Positions 1 to 7,501 of a DNA stretch of 13,719 bases are shown here, in pieces (positions within the stretch are counted from its first letter, which is position 1; each line of letters opens with the position of its first letter). The notes under the pieces were generated by a model. That model made no database searches, was not told the origin of the DNA, and worked only from the letters and a program-made list of their open reading frames with translations. Origin of the DNA: Pseudomonadota bacterium (GTDB taxonomy: Bacteria; Pseudomonadota; Gammaproteobacteria; Burkholderiales; Sulfuriferulaceae); assembly GCA_021794855.1 (NCBI GenBank), contig JAJYPZ010000005.1, positions 1 through 13,719 on the forward strand. The letters are read 5' to 3'. Both the position numbers and the translations under genes were made by a program.

Positions 1-1
1 C

Positions 2-454
2 TGGTACGATATCCGGCAAACCGATATTTGTTCAGCGCCGGACGAAGCCGGACTGCAAGAATCCCGCGCAACGGTTGCAGATCTGATCGAACAGGAAAGA
101 ACGCGGGGGATCGCTCCAGAGCGCATCGTTCTGGCGGGATTTTCGCAAGGAGGAGCGGTGGCGCTGTACAGCGGACTGACCTTGGGCATACCTTTGGCAG
201 GCATAGTCGGGCTATCTACGTATTTGCCCATGCCCGCGGAATCTGTCCAGACTGTACCGGTATGGATTGCCCACGGCAGGGACGACGAAGTCATCCCTCT
301 GTATGCCCATCAACGCAGTTTCAGCGGCTTCCCCGCTGACCGGCTGACTACGCATCTATATCGCATGGGGCACGAGATCTGCGCCGAGGAAATCGACGAT
401 TTACGAAACTGGCTATCGCTCCGTTTACTGCCATCGACAGACCGGCAAGACTAG
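2..454 (+). CDS. Alpha/beta-hydrolase esterase (phospholipase/carboxylesterase family), 5'-truncated by window edge
   Basis: This is the C-terminal 150 residues of a serine hydrolase of the small phospholipase/carboxylesterase family, which cleaves short-chain carboxyl or acyl-thioester bonds, usually in the cytoplasm. The reading frame is open from base 2 and begins inside the gene with WYDIR, a typical motif before the catalytic core. The nucleophile elbow GFSQGG follows (bases about 137-154). The catalytic Asp is probably in GRDDEVIP and the catalytic His in MGHEIC, so the triad appears complete. It ends with TAG at 452-454, only 8 nt from the stop of the convergent ferredoxin gene, so the two transcripts must end close together or overlap. 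The internal ATG at 158 lies after the active-site serine and cannot be the true start. The substrate cannot be read from the sequence. Confidence 0.88.
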   Translation, partial: WYDIRQTDICSAPDEAGLQESRATVADLIEQERTRGIAPERIVLAGFSQGGAVALYSGLTLGIPLAGIVGLSTYLPMPAESVQTVPVWIAHGRDDEVIPLYAHQRSFSGFPADRLTTHLYRMGHEICAEEIDDLRNWLSLRLLPSTDRQD

Positions 455-462
455 CGGCAGGT

Positions 463-726
<264 letters not shown>

Positions 727-790
727 TCAACTTTATCAATAGTTTAAATCTAAAATCGGGCTTCAGCAATATTGAGATATGACCGCAATA

Positions 791-1327
<537 letters not shown>

Positions 1328-1891
1328 TTAACCCGCCCTCAGCAGGCAGAAATGCGCGCGTCCGGCTCTGCCCTCGCGCCATGTTTCCCAGTTTGCCGGC
1401 AGATGGAAACGCCCGTCGTGCTCAACGTAAACGAACGCTCCCGGATTGAGCAACACGGACGTTTCGGCCAGCAATTTTTCATATATGTCCATCGAAAACG
1501 GCGGATCGAGCAATACGAGATCGAATTTCGCAGCTGTCAACAGCGGGTAATCCTTATGCAGCAATTCTACTCCATTGGCGCATTCAATGATAATGTTATC
1601 CGCGCCCAAAGCGTTCAGGCTATCGCGTAAAGCCCTGCAAACCCGTGGATTGGATTCAACCATCACGACTTGCGCCGCGCCTCTGGAAGCGGCTTCAAAA
1701 CCCAATGCGCCGCTGCCGGCAAACAAATCGAGACAGCGCCAGCCGTCCAGATCCTGCCCCAGCCAGTTAAACAGCCGTTCTCTCACGGCATCGGCTGTCG
1801 GACGCAAGCCTTCCGCATCGGGAAAAGCAAGCAACCGGCGACGCCAGCGGCCGCCGATTATCCGCACCCGGTTGCGGGAGATTGCGGTCAT
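1328..1891 (-). CDS. rsmD: 16S rRNA (guanine(966)-N2)-methyltransferase RsmD
   Basis: RsmD methylates N2 of G966 in 16S rRNA using S-adenosylmethionine during 30S assembly. The 187-residue protein has the RsmD N-terminal motif RIIGGRWRRR (10-19), then RPTADAVRERLFNWL, which is characteristic of the family. The SAM-binding motif I is DLFAGSGALGFEAASRGA (55-72), and the catalytic DPPF for amino-group methylation is at 129-132. The start ATG (1889-1891) overlaps the stop of the upstream M16 peptidase gene in ATGA, so translational coupling is likely. Length and motifs agree with the E. coli enzyme, and nothing looks broken. Confidence 0.96.
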   Translation of the reverse strand: MTAISRNRVRIIGGRWRRRLLAFPDAEGLRPTADAVRERLFNWLGQDLDGWRCLDLFAGSGALGFEAASRGAAQVVMVESNPRVCRALRDSLNALGADNIIIECANGVELLHKDYPLLTAAKFDLVLLDPPFSMDIYEKLLAETSVLLNPGAFVYVEHDGRFHLPANWETWREGRAGRAHFCLLRAG

Positions 1892-3201
1892 TTTATCGAA
1901 ACCGCATCGCCCACTACGACCGTTGCCATTTTGTCGGGATAAACCGTATTTGCGAATGCACGCTTGATTTCATCCGCCGTGACATCGCTCACGCGCTGCG
2001 GAAACTGATCGAGATAATCGGCAGGCAAATGATAAAAACCGATCATGGCCAGATATTCCAGAATTTTCTGATTACTGTCGATACGCAAGGGGAAACCGCC
2101 GATGATATTGGCTTTGGCTTGAGTCAGTTCGGCAGGCGTCACGCCTTGCGCCACGAAATCCGCCAGAGTCTGGCGAACCACCTGCAAGGCTTCTTCGGTC
2201 ACTCCGGTACGCGTTTTCAGTCCGATCTGAAAAGGACCGGGCTGTTTCATGGGCATAAAATAGCTGTATACACTGTAAGTCAGCCCGCGTTTCTGCCGTA
2301 CGTCATTCATCAGGCGCGAGTCGAATCCTCCGCCGCCCAATACATAATTGCCGACATACAAGGCAAAATAATCGGGCGCCCCGCGAGCGACGCCGGGTTG
2401 CCCCATTAAAATCTGGCTTTGCTGCGCAGGAAAAGGTATCGTCTGCAAGACCGGCGCCGTCAAAGGAGGCACCGGCGGAATGTCGGTCGAAGCAGCCAGC
2501 TTCGCCGGCGGCAAGCCAGCGCTAAGCTGCTGCGCAATGGCGTCGGCGCGAGCGCGGGTCACATCCCCGATCAATGCGATCACCGCTCCCTGCGCACTGT
2601 AATGCGTACGGTAGAAATTCTGCAGATCGGTAGCCGTCATCGTCGAAACCGAGCTTATGTTGCCGTTTTCCCGATGCGCGTACGGATGCGTACCGAATAC
2701 GGCTTTTTCGAACGCATGTTCGGCTATGTCGTCAGGCTGGCCTTCCGCTTCTTTTAAAGCGGAGATGACGCGGGTTTTTTCCCGATCGACGATATTCTGG
2801 TCGAAAGCGGGCTGAGACAGCACTTTCGTCAACAAGGCCAAAGCCGGCGTCTGATTCTCCGCCGCGCTCAATGTTCGCAAGGTCAGGCCGGCCCTGTCCG
2901 CATCGAAATGGCTGCCGGGCTGTGCGCCGATATCGGCAAAACCGCTGGCGATCTGGCTATCGCTCAAGCCGCCGGCTCCCTGATCGAGCAAACGATGGGT
3001 CAAACTCGCCAAACCGTATTTGCCGGCCGGGTCGTACGCGCTGCCGCCGGGGAAATCGACGCTGACATCGAGCATGGGCAGATCGTGATTTTCGACAAAA
3101 TACACCTGCGCACCGTTAGCCAACTGCCAATGCTGTACGGGCAAAGCCGCGTAAGCCAGTAGCGGCGCTAAAAAAAAGATCAAACCGGTCAATAAACGCA
3201 T
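1888..3201 (-). CDS. M16-family peptidase-like protein, catalytically inactive partner
   Basis: This 437-residue exported protein has the M16B fold (two repeated alpha/beta domains, as in mitochondrial processing peptidase) but has lost the zinc site. Where the active paralogue upstream has HMLEH, this one reads S66-LT-H69-R70 within GLASLTHRLLDQG, so all three motif residues are replaced. The C-terminal half keeps R305-GLT-Y309, the Arg/Tyr pair that the non-catalytic subunit of M16B heterodimers uses to hold substrate. The N-terminus (RLLTGLIFFLAPLLAYA) is a signal peptide, with a likely cut after AYA near residue 18. The start at 3201 is preceded by AAGGGA at good spacing and lies 10 nt after the active M16 gene. 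I infer that the two products form a periplasmic or envelope heterodimer. No substrate can be named. Confidence 0.9.
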   Translation of the reverse strand: MRLLTGLIFFLAPLLAYAALPVQHWQLANGAQVYFVENHDLPMLDVSVDFPGGSAYDPAGKYGLASLTHRLLDQGAGGLSDSQIASGFADIGAQPGSHFDADRAGLTLRTLSAAENQTPALALLTKVLSQPAFDQNIVDREKTRVISALKEAEGQPDDIAEHAFEKAVFGTHPYAHRENGNISSVSTMTATDLQNFYRTHYSAQGAVIALIGDVTRARADAIAQQLSAGLPPAKLAASTDIPPVPPLTAPVLQTIPFPAQQSQILMGQPGVARGAPDYFALYVGNYVLGGGGFDSRLMNDVRQKRGLTYSVYSYFMPMKQPGPFQIGLKTRTGVTEEALQVVRQTLADFVAQGVTPAELTQAKANIIGGFPLRIDSNQKILEYLAMIGFYHLPADYLDQFPQRVSDVTADEIKRAFANTVYPDKMATVVVGDAVSIK

Positions 3202-3211
3202 TGCATTCCCT

Positions 3212-4573
3212 TCATTTTAAATTGTGCATATCCGACATCGGCGGATTCGCCAGTTCTTTGGTGACTGGCTGAGGATCCAGCGTCGCCACGGTCAGATTGT
3301 CGTCTACCAGATATTTTGCGGCTACGGCTTGAACCTGCGCAGGCGTAATGGCCTGTATTTTTCCAACTTCGTCGGCGATTGCGCTAACCGGCAAGCCGTC
3401 ATTGACATATTCGCCCAGCAGCATGGCCTGGTAAAAAACCGAATCGCGCTGATAGACATGCGCCGCAATAACCTGAGCCTTGACGCGCTTGATTTCGGCC
3501 TCGCTCACGCCATCCTTGACGATCGCCTGGATTTGCGCGCGCAACGCCGTTTCCAGGTCGGTCAGGTTCTTGTTCTGGCTGGGCGTCCCGTCGAGCAGAA
3601 ACATGCCGGGACCGCGAGCGACCATGTCGTAACTGGCGCCGGCCTGAGTCGCGATCCGCTGCTCGCGTATTACCGCCTTGCCCAGGCGCGCCCCTTCATT
3701 GCCGTCCAGCACTCCGGCTAAAACCGTCAGCGCATAAGGCTCCCAATCGTTTTTAACATCGCGTAATTCGGGCACATGATAGCCCATCAGCAAATAGGGT
3801 AATTTTGCCGGCGTTTTAACGTTGATCCGTTTGATTCCGGTTTGCGGAGGCTCGACCTGGGGTTTGCGAACCGGCAAAGGACGGGATGGAATACCGCCGA
3901 AATAACGCATGGCCAGATCTTTCACTTCGCCCAGACTGACGTCGCCCGCAACGACCAGCGTCGCATTATTGGGCAAATACCAGCGATGATACCAGTCGCG
4001 CGCATCGTCCACCGTCATGTTTTCCAGATCGTTCATCCAGCCGATGACGGGACGGCGGTAAGGATTGTCCTGAAATGCGACCGACATCATTTTTTCGTAC
4101 ACCAATGCCTGGGGCTGATCATCGGTACGCATGCGCCGCTCTTCCATTACCACCTGATTTTCTTTCTTGTAATCGTCGGGGGAGAGCGTAAGGTTCTGCA
4201 TGCGATCGGCCTCCAGCTTGAACGCCAGAGCCAGCTTGTCCTTCTGCAATTGTTCGAAAAATACGGTTGAATCCTGACTGGTAAACGCATTTTCCCTGCC
4301 GCCCGCCGCGGCAATCAATTTGGAGAATTGCCCGTCCGGCACGTTTTTAGTACCTTTGAACATCATATGCTCAAGCATATGCGCAACCCCTGTCGTACCG
4401 TTGAATTCATCAAGGCTGCCGGCACGATACCAAAGCTGCGACACTACGACGGGCGAACGGTGATCCTCCTGCAGGATGACTTTCAATCCGTTGCTCAACT
4501 CGAATTGCTGTACATCCGCCCTTGCAGGCAAAGCCGCACAGCACATCAGACCTATCCATACCCACCGCCTCAT
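3212..4573 (-). CDS. M16-family zinc metallopeptidase, active subunit
   Basis: This 453-residue exported zinc endopeptidase belongs to the M16 (pitrilysin/processing peptidase) family. The inverted zinc motif HxxEH is intact as H65-ML-E68-H69, and the third metal ligand is probably a Glu in VVMEERRMR (E144/E145), about 76 residues on as in the family. The context GVAHMLEHMMFKGT is canonical. The N-terminus (RRWVWIGLMCCAALPARA) is a signal peptide, probably cut after ARA near residue 19. C21 does not follow a lipobox, so it is probably soluble in the periplasm. The ribosome binding site AAGGAAAGG lies 7 nt before the ATG. It leads the minus-strand gene set and is divergent from ftsY, an arrangement found in other gammaproteobacteria. 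The substrate is unknown. Confidence 0.93.
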   Translation of the reverse strand: MRRWVWIGLMCCAALPARADVQQFELSNGLKVILQEDHRSPVVVSQLWYRAGSLDEFNGTTGVAHMLEHMMFKGTKNVPDGQFSKLIAAAGGRENAFTSQDSTVFFEQLQKDKLALAFKLEADRMQNLTLSPDDYKKENQVVMEERRMRTDDQPQALVYEKMMSVAFQDNPYRRPVIGWMNDLENMTVDDARDWYHRWYLPNNATLVVAGDVSLGEVKDLAMRYFGGIPSRPLPVRKPQVEPPQTGIKRINVKTPAKLPYLLMGYHVPELRDVKNDWEPYALTVLAGVLDGNEGARLGKAVIREQRIATQAGASYDMVARGPGMFLLDGTPSQNKNLTDLETALRAQIQAIVKDGVSEAEIKRVKAQVIAAHVYQRDSVFYQAMLLGEYVNDGLPVSAIADEVGKIQAITPAQVQAVAAKYLVDDNLTVATLDPQPVTKELANPPMSDMHNLK

Positions 4574-4616
4574 GTTTAACCTTTCCTTGAGATACTGACA
4601 TCACGATTGATGTAGC

Positions 4617-4646
4617 ATGATAAAATAATCTACGTCATCATGAGAA
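4617..4646 (-). promoter_or_regulatory. Candidate sigma-70 promoter for the M16-rsmD-coaD operon
   Basis: Read on the minus strand, TTCTCA (4641-4646) and TATCAT (4617-4622) are separated by 18 nt. They match the sigma-70 consensus at 4 and 5 of 6 positions. Transcription would start near 4610, giving a leader of about 36 nt before the M16 start. The -35 hexamer lies in the outer end of the inverted repeat at 4642-4688, so the repeat may have supplied part of the promoter. The match is modest and unproven. Confidence 0.3.
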
Positions 4647-4693
4647 CTTTGCACTATGCAGCGAGCGCAGTAATCGTGCAAAGATCTCATCAT
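4637..4693. repeat. 47-bp MITE-like element (copy A) with 12-bp inverted ends and 5-bp flanking direct repeats
   Basis: The element spans 4642-4688. Its ends are GAGAACTTTGCA and TGCAAAGATCTC, inverted repeats matching at 11 of 12 positions, around a 23-nt core. It is flanked immediately by ATCAT on both sides (4637-4641 and 4689-4693), which looks like a 5-bp target-site duplication. A related sequence occurs at 8718-8768, with similar ends and a similar core (ATTAC, then GC and CATA blocks in the same order). It is far too small to encode a transposase, so it would be non-autonomous. It lies between the divergent M16 and ftsY genes, 33 nt before the ftsY-side start, and could affect both promoters. 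A regulatory palindrome is the alternative explanation. Confidence 0.6.
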
Positions 4694-4725
4694 ATTTGTT
4701 TAACTATTGAAAGACTATCCTTATC

Positions 4726-5754
4726 GTGTTTAGTTTCTTCAAAAAATCCGGCGCTTCTCAGCCTGAGCCTGAGGCTCCCGCCACACAGTCGCCGATTCCT
4801 GTCGACAATGCCGCAGGGAGCAATGCCGCAAAACCTTCCTGGAGCGAGCGTTTAAAACAAGGCCTTAGCCGCACTCGCGAGCAATTCGGCAAGCGACTGT
4901 CGGGACTGTTCAGCCGCGGCGGCAAGATCGATGCTGCATTATTCGAGGAGCTCGAATCGATATTGCTGACCGCCGATGTCGGCATTGCCGCGAGCAATGC
5001 CTTATTGGAGCAGTTACACAAACGCGTAGTCAAGGACAAACTGACCGAAGCTTATCAGTTGCAAGCCGCGTTGCAGGACGCTCTGACCGCCTTGCTCGTG
5101 CCGCTGGAAGCGCCCTTGGCAATCGACACGCACAAACCTTTCGTGATCATGATGGCGGGCGTCAACGGCGCAGGCAAAACCACGACTATCGGCAAACTCG
5201 CCAAATATTACCAGAGCCAGGGCAAGTCGGTGCTACTGGCTGCCGGCGACACGTTTCGCGCCGCGGCGCGGGAACAATTGACCGTGTGGGGGGAACGCAA
5301 CGGAGTCGCGGTGATCGCACAGGAAAGCGGCGATTCCGCGGCAGTCATTTTTGATGCGATCGCTGCCGCGCGTGCTCGCAATATCGATATCGTACTGGCC
5401 GACACCGCCGGTCGCCTGCCCACGCAACTGCATCTGATGGAAGAAATTCGCAAGGTCAAACGCGTCATGCAAAAAATCGACCCGCAAGCGCCGCATGAAA
5501 TATTACTGGTCCTGGACGCCAATACCGGCCAGAATGCCGTAAGCCAGGTTATGGCTTTCGACGATGCTCTGCAGATTACCGGCCTGGTATTGACCAAACT
5601 CGACGGGACCGCCAAAGGCGGAGTCATTGCCGCCATCGCTCAATCGAGGCCGAAACCCGTCCGCTTTATCGGTGTAGGAGAAAGCCTGGACGATCTGCGG
5701 CCTTTCGTCGCCAGAGATTTTGTCGACGCTTTATTTGAAGGCGTAGCCGCATGA
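4726..5754 (+). CDS. ftsY: Signal recognition particle receptor FtsY
   Basis: FtsY is the membrane-associated SRP-type GTPase that docks SRP-bound ribosomes at the SecYEG translocon. The 342-residue protein has a short acidic/linker A region (about 1-40), much shorter than in E. coli. The helical N domain follows (about 40-130) and then the G domain: P-loop GVNGAGKT (145-152), DTFRAAA (175-181), DTAGR (226-230) and TKLDGTAKGG (290-299). Translation starts with GTG at 4726. An in-frame TGA sits at 4708-4710 and the N-terminus FSFFKK matches the family, so no other start is plausible. The ribosome binding site is weak. The gene ends in ATGA shared with ftsE, so ftsY, ftsE and ftsX form one translationally coupled operon, as in many gammaproteobacteria. 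Confidence 0.97.
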   Translation: MFSFFKKSGASQPEPEAPATQSPIPVDNAAGSNAAKPSWSERLKQGLSRTREQFGKRLSGLFSRGGKIDAALFEELESILLTADVGIAASNALLEQLHKRVVKDKLTEAYQLQAALQDALTALLVPLEAPLAIDTHKPFVIMMAGVNGAGKTTTIGKLAKYYQSQGKSVLLAAGDTFRAAAREQLTVWGERNGVAVIAQESGDSAAVIFDAIAAARARNIDIVLADTAGRLPTQLHLMEEIRKVKRVMQKIDPQAPHEILLVLDANTGQNAVSQVMAFDDALQITGLVLTKLDGTAKGGVIAAIAQSRPKPVRFIGVGESLDDLRPFVARDFVDALFEGVAA

Positions 5755-6404
5755 TCGCGCTTGCGCATGTCAGTAAACGTTATCCCGGCGGTTATGAAGC
5801 ATTGAAAGACATCAGCCTGGATATCGCTGCCGGCGAAATGGTATTCCTCACCGGACACTCTGGCGCCGGCAAAAGCACGCTGATCAAACTGATTGCCGCC
5901 ATCGAGCGCCCGACCGGAGGCACGATCACGGTCAACCGGCAAAACATCGGCAAACTGCGCCGCGGCGCGGTGCCTTATTTACGTCGCAATATCGGGCTGA
6001 TTTTTCAGGACCACAAACTGCTGTTCGATCGCAATGTCATCCAGAATGTTTTGCTGCCGCTGCACATCGCCGGCTTTAACCGGCACGACGCGGCAGCACG
6101 CGCTCGCGCCGCGCTGGACAAAGTCGGGCTGCTGCAACGCGAAAAAGCCCATCCTGTCACTTTGTCCGGCGGAGAGCAACAGCGCTTGTGCATAGCGCGG
6201 GCTATCGTTTCGCGTCCCGCCCTATTGCTGGCCGATGAACCGACCGGCAATCTGGACAGCGACTATGCAAGCGATATCATGGTGCTGTTCAAAGCCTTCA
6301 ATCAGGCGGGGACTACAGTCGTAATTTCCACTCACGATGACGCGGCAATCCTTGCGGGCAACACCCGGACAATCCGGCTCGATCACGGCAGCCTGCAGAC
6401 ATGA
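5751..6404 (+). CDS. ftsE: Cell division ATP-binding protein FtsE
   Basis: FtsE is the cytoplasmic ATPase of the FtsEX complex, which sits at the division septum and controls peptidoglycan hydrolases through periplasmic activators. The 217 residues contain all ABC motifs: Walker [10 protein letters not shown] (35-43, Lys41), Q-loop Gln86 in IFQD, signature LSGGEQQR (138-145), Walker B LLLADE (158-163) with catalytic Glu163, D-loop NLD, and H-loop His195 in STHD. The N-terminus ([14 protein letters not shown]) is typical of FtsE. The ATG overlaps the ftsY stop by 4 nt, and the stop overlaps the ftsX start in the same way, giving stoichiometric coupled synthesis. Confidence 0.97.
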   Translation: MIALAHVSKRYPGGYEALKDISLDIAAGEMVFLTGHSGAGKSTLIKLIAAIERPTGGTITVNRQNIGKLRRGAVPYLRRNIGLIFQDHKLLFDRNVIQNVLLPLHIAGFNRHDAAARARAALDKVGLLQREKAHPVTLSGGEQQRLCIARAIVSRPALLLADEPTGNLDSDYASDIMVLFKAFNQAGTTVVISTHDDAAILAGNTRTIRLDHGSLQT

Positions 6405-7312
6405 GAGCGTGGCTGATGCATCACAGGCAAGCGCTGACGTCGTCTTTTGCGCAATTGTTCAAAACACCTTTTGCCAGCCTGTTTACGCTACTGGCTATCG
6501 GTGTCAGCTTGAGCTTGCCGGCGGGTTTATATCTTTTGCTGCAAAATGTGACCCAGATTGCCGGCGCATTGCCTGCTCAAACAGAAATAACCCTGTTTAT
6601 GCAGAACGACGCCACTCCGGCCAATCGCGATGAAATCAAGCGCCGGCTGGCGGACATCGCCGATATCCGGAGCGCCCGTTTCGTTTCCCGTCAGGCCGCC
6701 CTCGCGACACTCTCCGGACAAATGGGCATCTCCGATCTCGCGAGCGAATTGCCTGAAAATCCTTTGCCCGACGCATGGGTGATCATACCTTCCTCCTCCG
6801 ATCCGGCAGCGCTTAAACGATTAACCGGCAATTTGCGCTCACTGCCCCGGGTTGCGTCAGTCCAGGCCGACGAACTATGGGCTAAACGTCTGTACGCCCT
6901 GCTTGCGCTAGGCAGATACATGCTCGTCATGCTGGCGATTATCCTGGCCGCAGCATTGGTCAGCATTTCAGGAAACACGATACGCTTGCAGATATTGACT
7001 CGCCATGCCGAAATCGAGGTAAGCCGGCTGATCGGCGCTACCTATGGTTATATCCGGCGTCCATTTTTATATTTTGGCGTACTTCAAGGTTTGCTTGGCG
7101 GCTTGATCGCATGGCTGGCAATCGGGATCGCTCTTATGCTGCTGGAACCTCGCATGGCAGTGGTAACCCAGCTCTATGCAAGCCGATACCGGTTACAGGC
7201 TCTGTCGGTTCGCGATGTCGCCTTGTTGCTTGTCATCTCTAGCGCAATCGGTTGGCTCGGGGCGTATCTTTCCGTAGGCAGAACTCTGGCGCAAATCGAA
7301 AAAAACCTTTAA
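6401..7312 (+). CDS. ftsX: Cell division protein FtsX (permease-like subunit)
   Basis: FtsX is the inner-membrane partner of FtsE. It passes the ATPase cycle to the periplasm to activate septal amidase regulators. The 303-residue protein has a short cytoplasmic N-terminus and a first membrane helix near residues 24-48. A periplasmic domain of about 115 residues follows, including the SxxxALxxL-like stretch SRQAALATLSGQMG. Three more helices lie near 168-192, 222-250 and 272-294. This four-helix layout with one large external loop is the FtsX/MacB-type topology. The ATG overlaps the ftsE stop in ATGA. The next gene, rpoH, starts 189 nt downstream. I saw no convincing terminator between them, so some readthrough into rpoH is possible. 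Confidence 0.95.
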   Translation: MRAWLMHHRQALTSSFAQLFKTPFASLFTLLAIGVSLSLPAGLYLLLQNVTQIAGALPAQTEITLFMQNDATPANRDEIKRRLADIADIRSARFVSRQAALATLSGQMGISDLASELPENPLPDAWVIIPSSSDPAALKRLTGNLRSLPRVASVQADELWAKRLYALLALGRYMLVMLAIILAAALVSISGNTIRLQILTRHAEIEVSRLIGATYGYIRRPFLYFGVLQGLLGGLIAWLAIGIALMLLEPRMAVVTQLYASRYRLQALSVRDVALLLVISSAIGWLGAYLSVGRTLAQIEKNL

Positions 7313-7432
7313 CGAAATTGCCTTTGGGCTTATTTTATGCCAGCATGAATTCATTGTTCTGCCCGTCTGCTCAACTAACCCGGACGGAATCCCTTAATAA
7401 TTAATATAGCAAACCGGAATTTCCGCCTCGGG

Positions 7433-7460
7433 GGAACTTTTAAAAATTAGCACTCTCTCA
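7433..7460 (+). promoter_or_regulatory. Sigma-E (RpoE)-type promoter of rpoH
   Basis: GGAACTT (7433-7439) is an exact match to the sigma-E -35 consensus. After exactly 16 nt it is followed by TCTCA (7456-7460), which fits the TCnnA -10 element. The spacer begins with the A/T-rich run common in sigma-E promoters. The arrangement is the same as the E. coli rpoE-dependent rpoE promoter as I recall it (GGAACTT, 16 nt, TCTAA). In E. coli one of the rpoH promoters is also sigma-E dependent. The predicted start site, near 7466, would give a leader of about 36 nt to the ATG at 7502. The -10 element lies inside the CIRCE spacer. Confidence 0.75.
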
Positions 7461-7473
7461 TGTTGAGTGCTAA
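7447..7473. promoter_or_regulatory. CIRCE element (HrcA operator) overlapping the rpoH promoter
   Basis: The site reads TTAGCACTC (7447-7455), 9 nt, GAGTGCTAA (7465-7473). This is the canonical CIRCE sequence with no mismatch in either arm and the standard 9-nt spacer. CIRCE is the operator of the heat-shock repressor HrcA, usually found before groESL or dnaK/hrcA operons. Here the left arm covers the promoter spacer, the central 9 nt contain the -10 element, and the right arm covers the predicted start of transcription. Bound HrcA should therefore block RNA polymerase directly. No hrcA gene lies in the window. Confidence 0.9.
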
Positions 7474-7479
7474 AATTAT

Positions 7480-7490
7480 CCTCAAGGAGG
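7480..7490 (+). promoter_or_regulatory. rpoH ribosome binding site inside a small leader hairpin
   Basis: AAGGAGG (7484-7490) is a near-perfect Shine-Dalgarno and lies 11 nt before the ATG at 7502. It fixes that start against the longer reading frame from 7460. The bases just before it, CCTC (7480-7483), can pair with GAGG (7487-7490) across a three-base loop. With one bulged base, A7478 and T7477 can pair on to T7491 and A7492. This would partly mask the ribosome binding site in the mRNA. The hairpin is short, so any thermosensor role is speculative. Confidence 0.5.
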
Positions 7491-7501
7491 TATTTACGAC
7501 T

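Noticed and set aside
1882..2757. Plus-strand open frames opposite the M16 gene
   Set aside because: They are antisense to a clear, motif-bearing coding sequence; Arg/His-rich composition suggests shadows of GC-biased codons.
5208..5636. 142-codon minus-strand frame opposite ftsY
   Set aside because: Ser/Ala/Arg-rich shadow frame with no motif and no ribosome binding site; ftsY is unambiguous.
7460..7501. Upstream in-frame ATG giving a 303-residue RpoH
   Set aside because: This ATG lies inside the CIRCE spacer, overlaps the promoter -10, precedes the strong AAGGAGG, and adds residues unlike RpoH N-termini.
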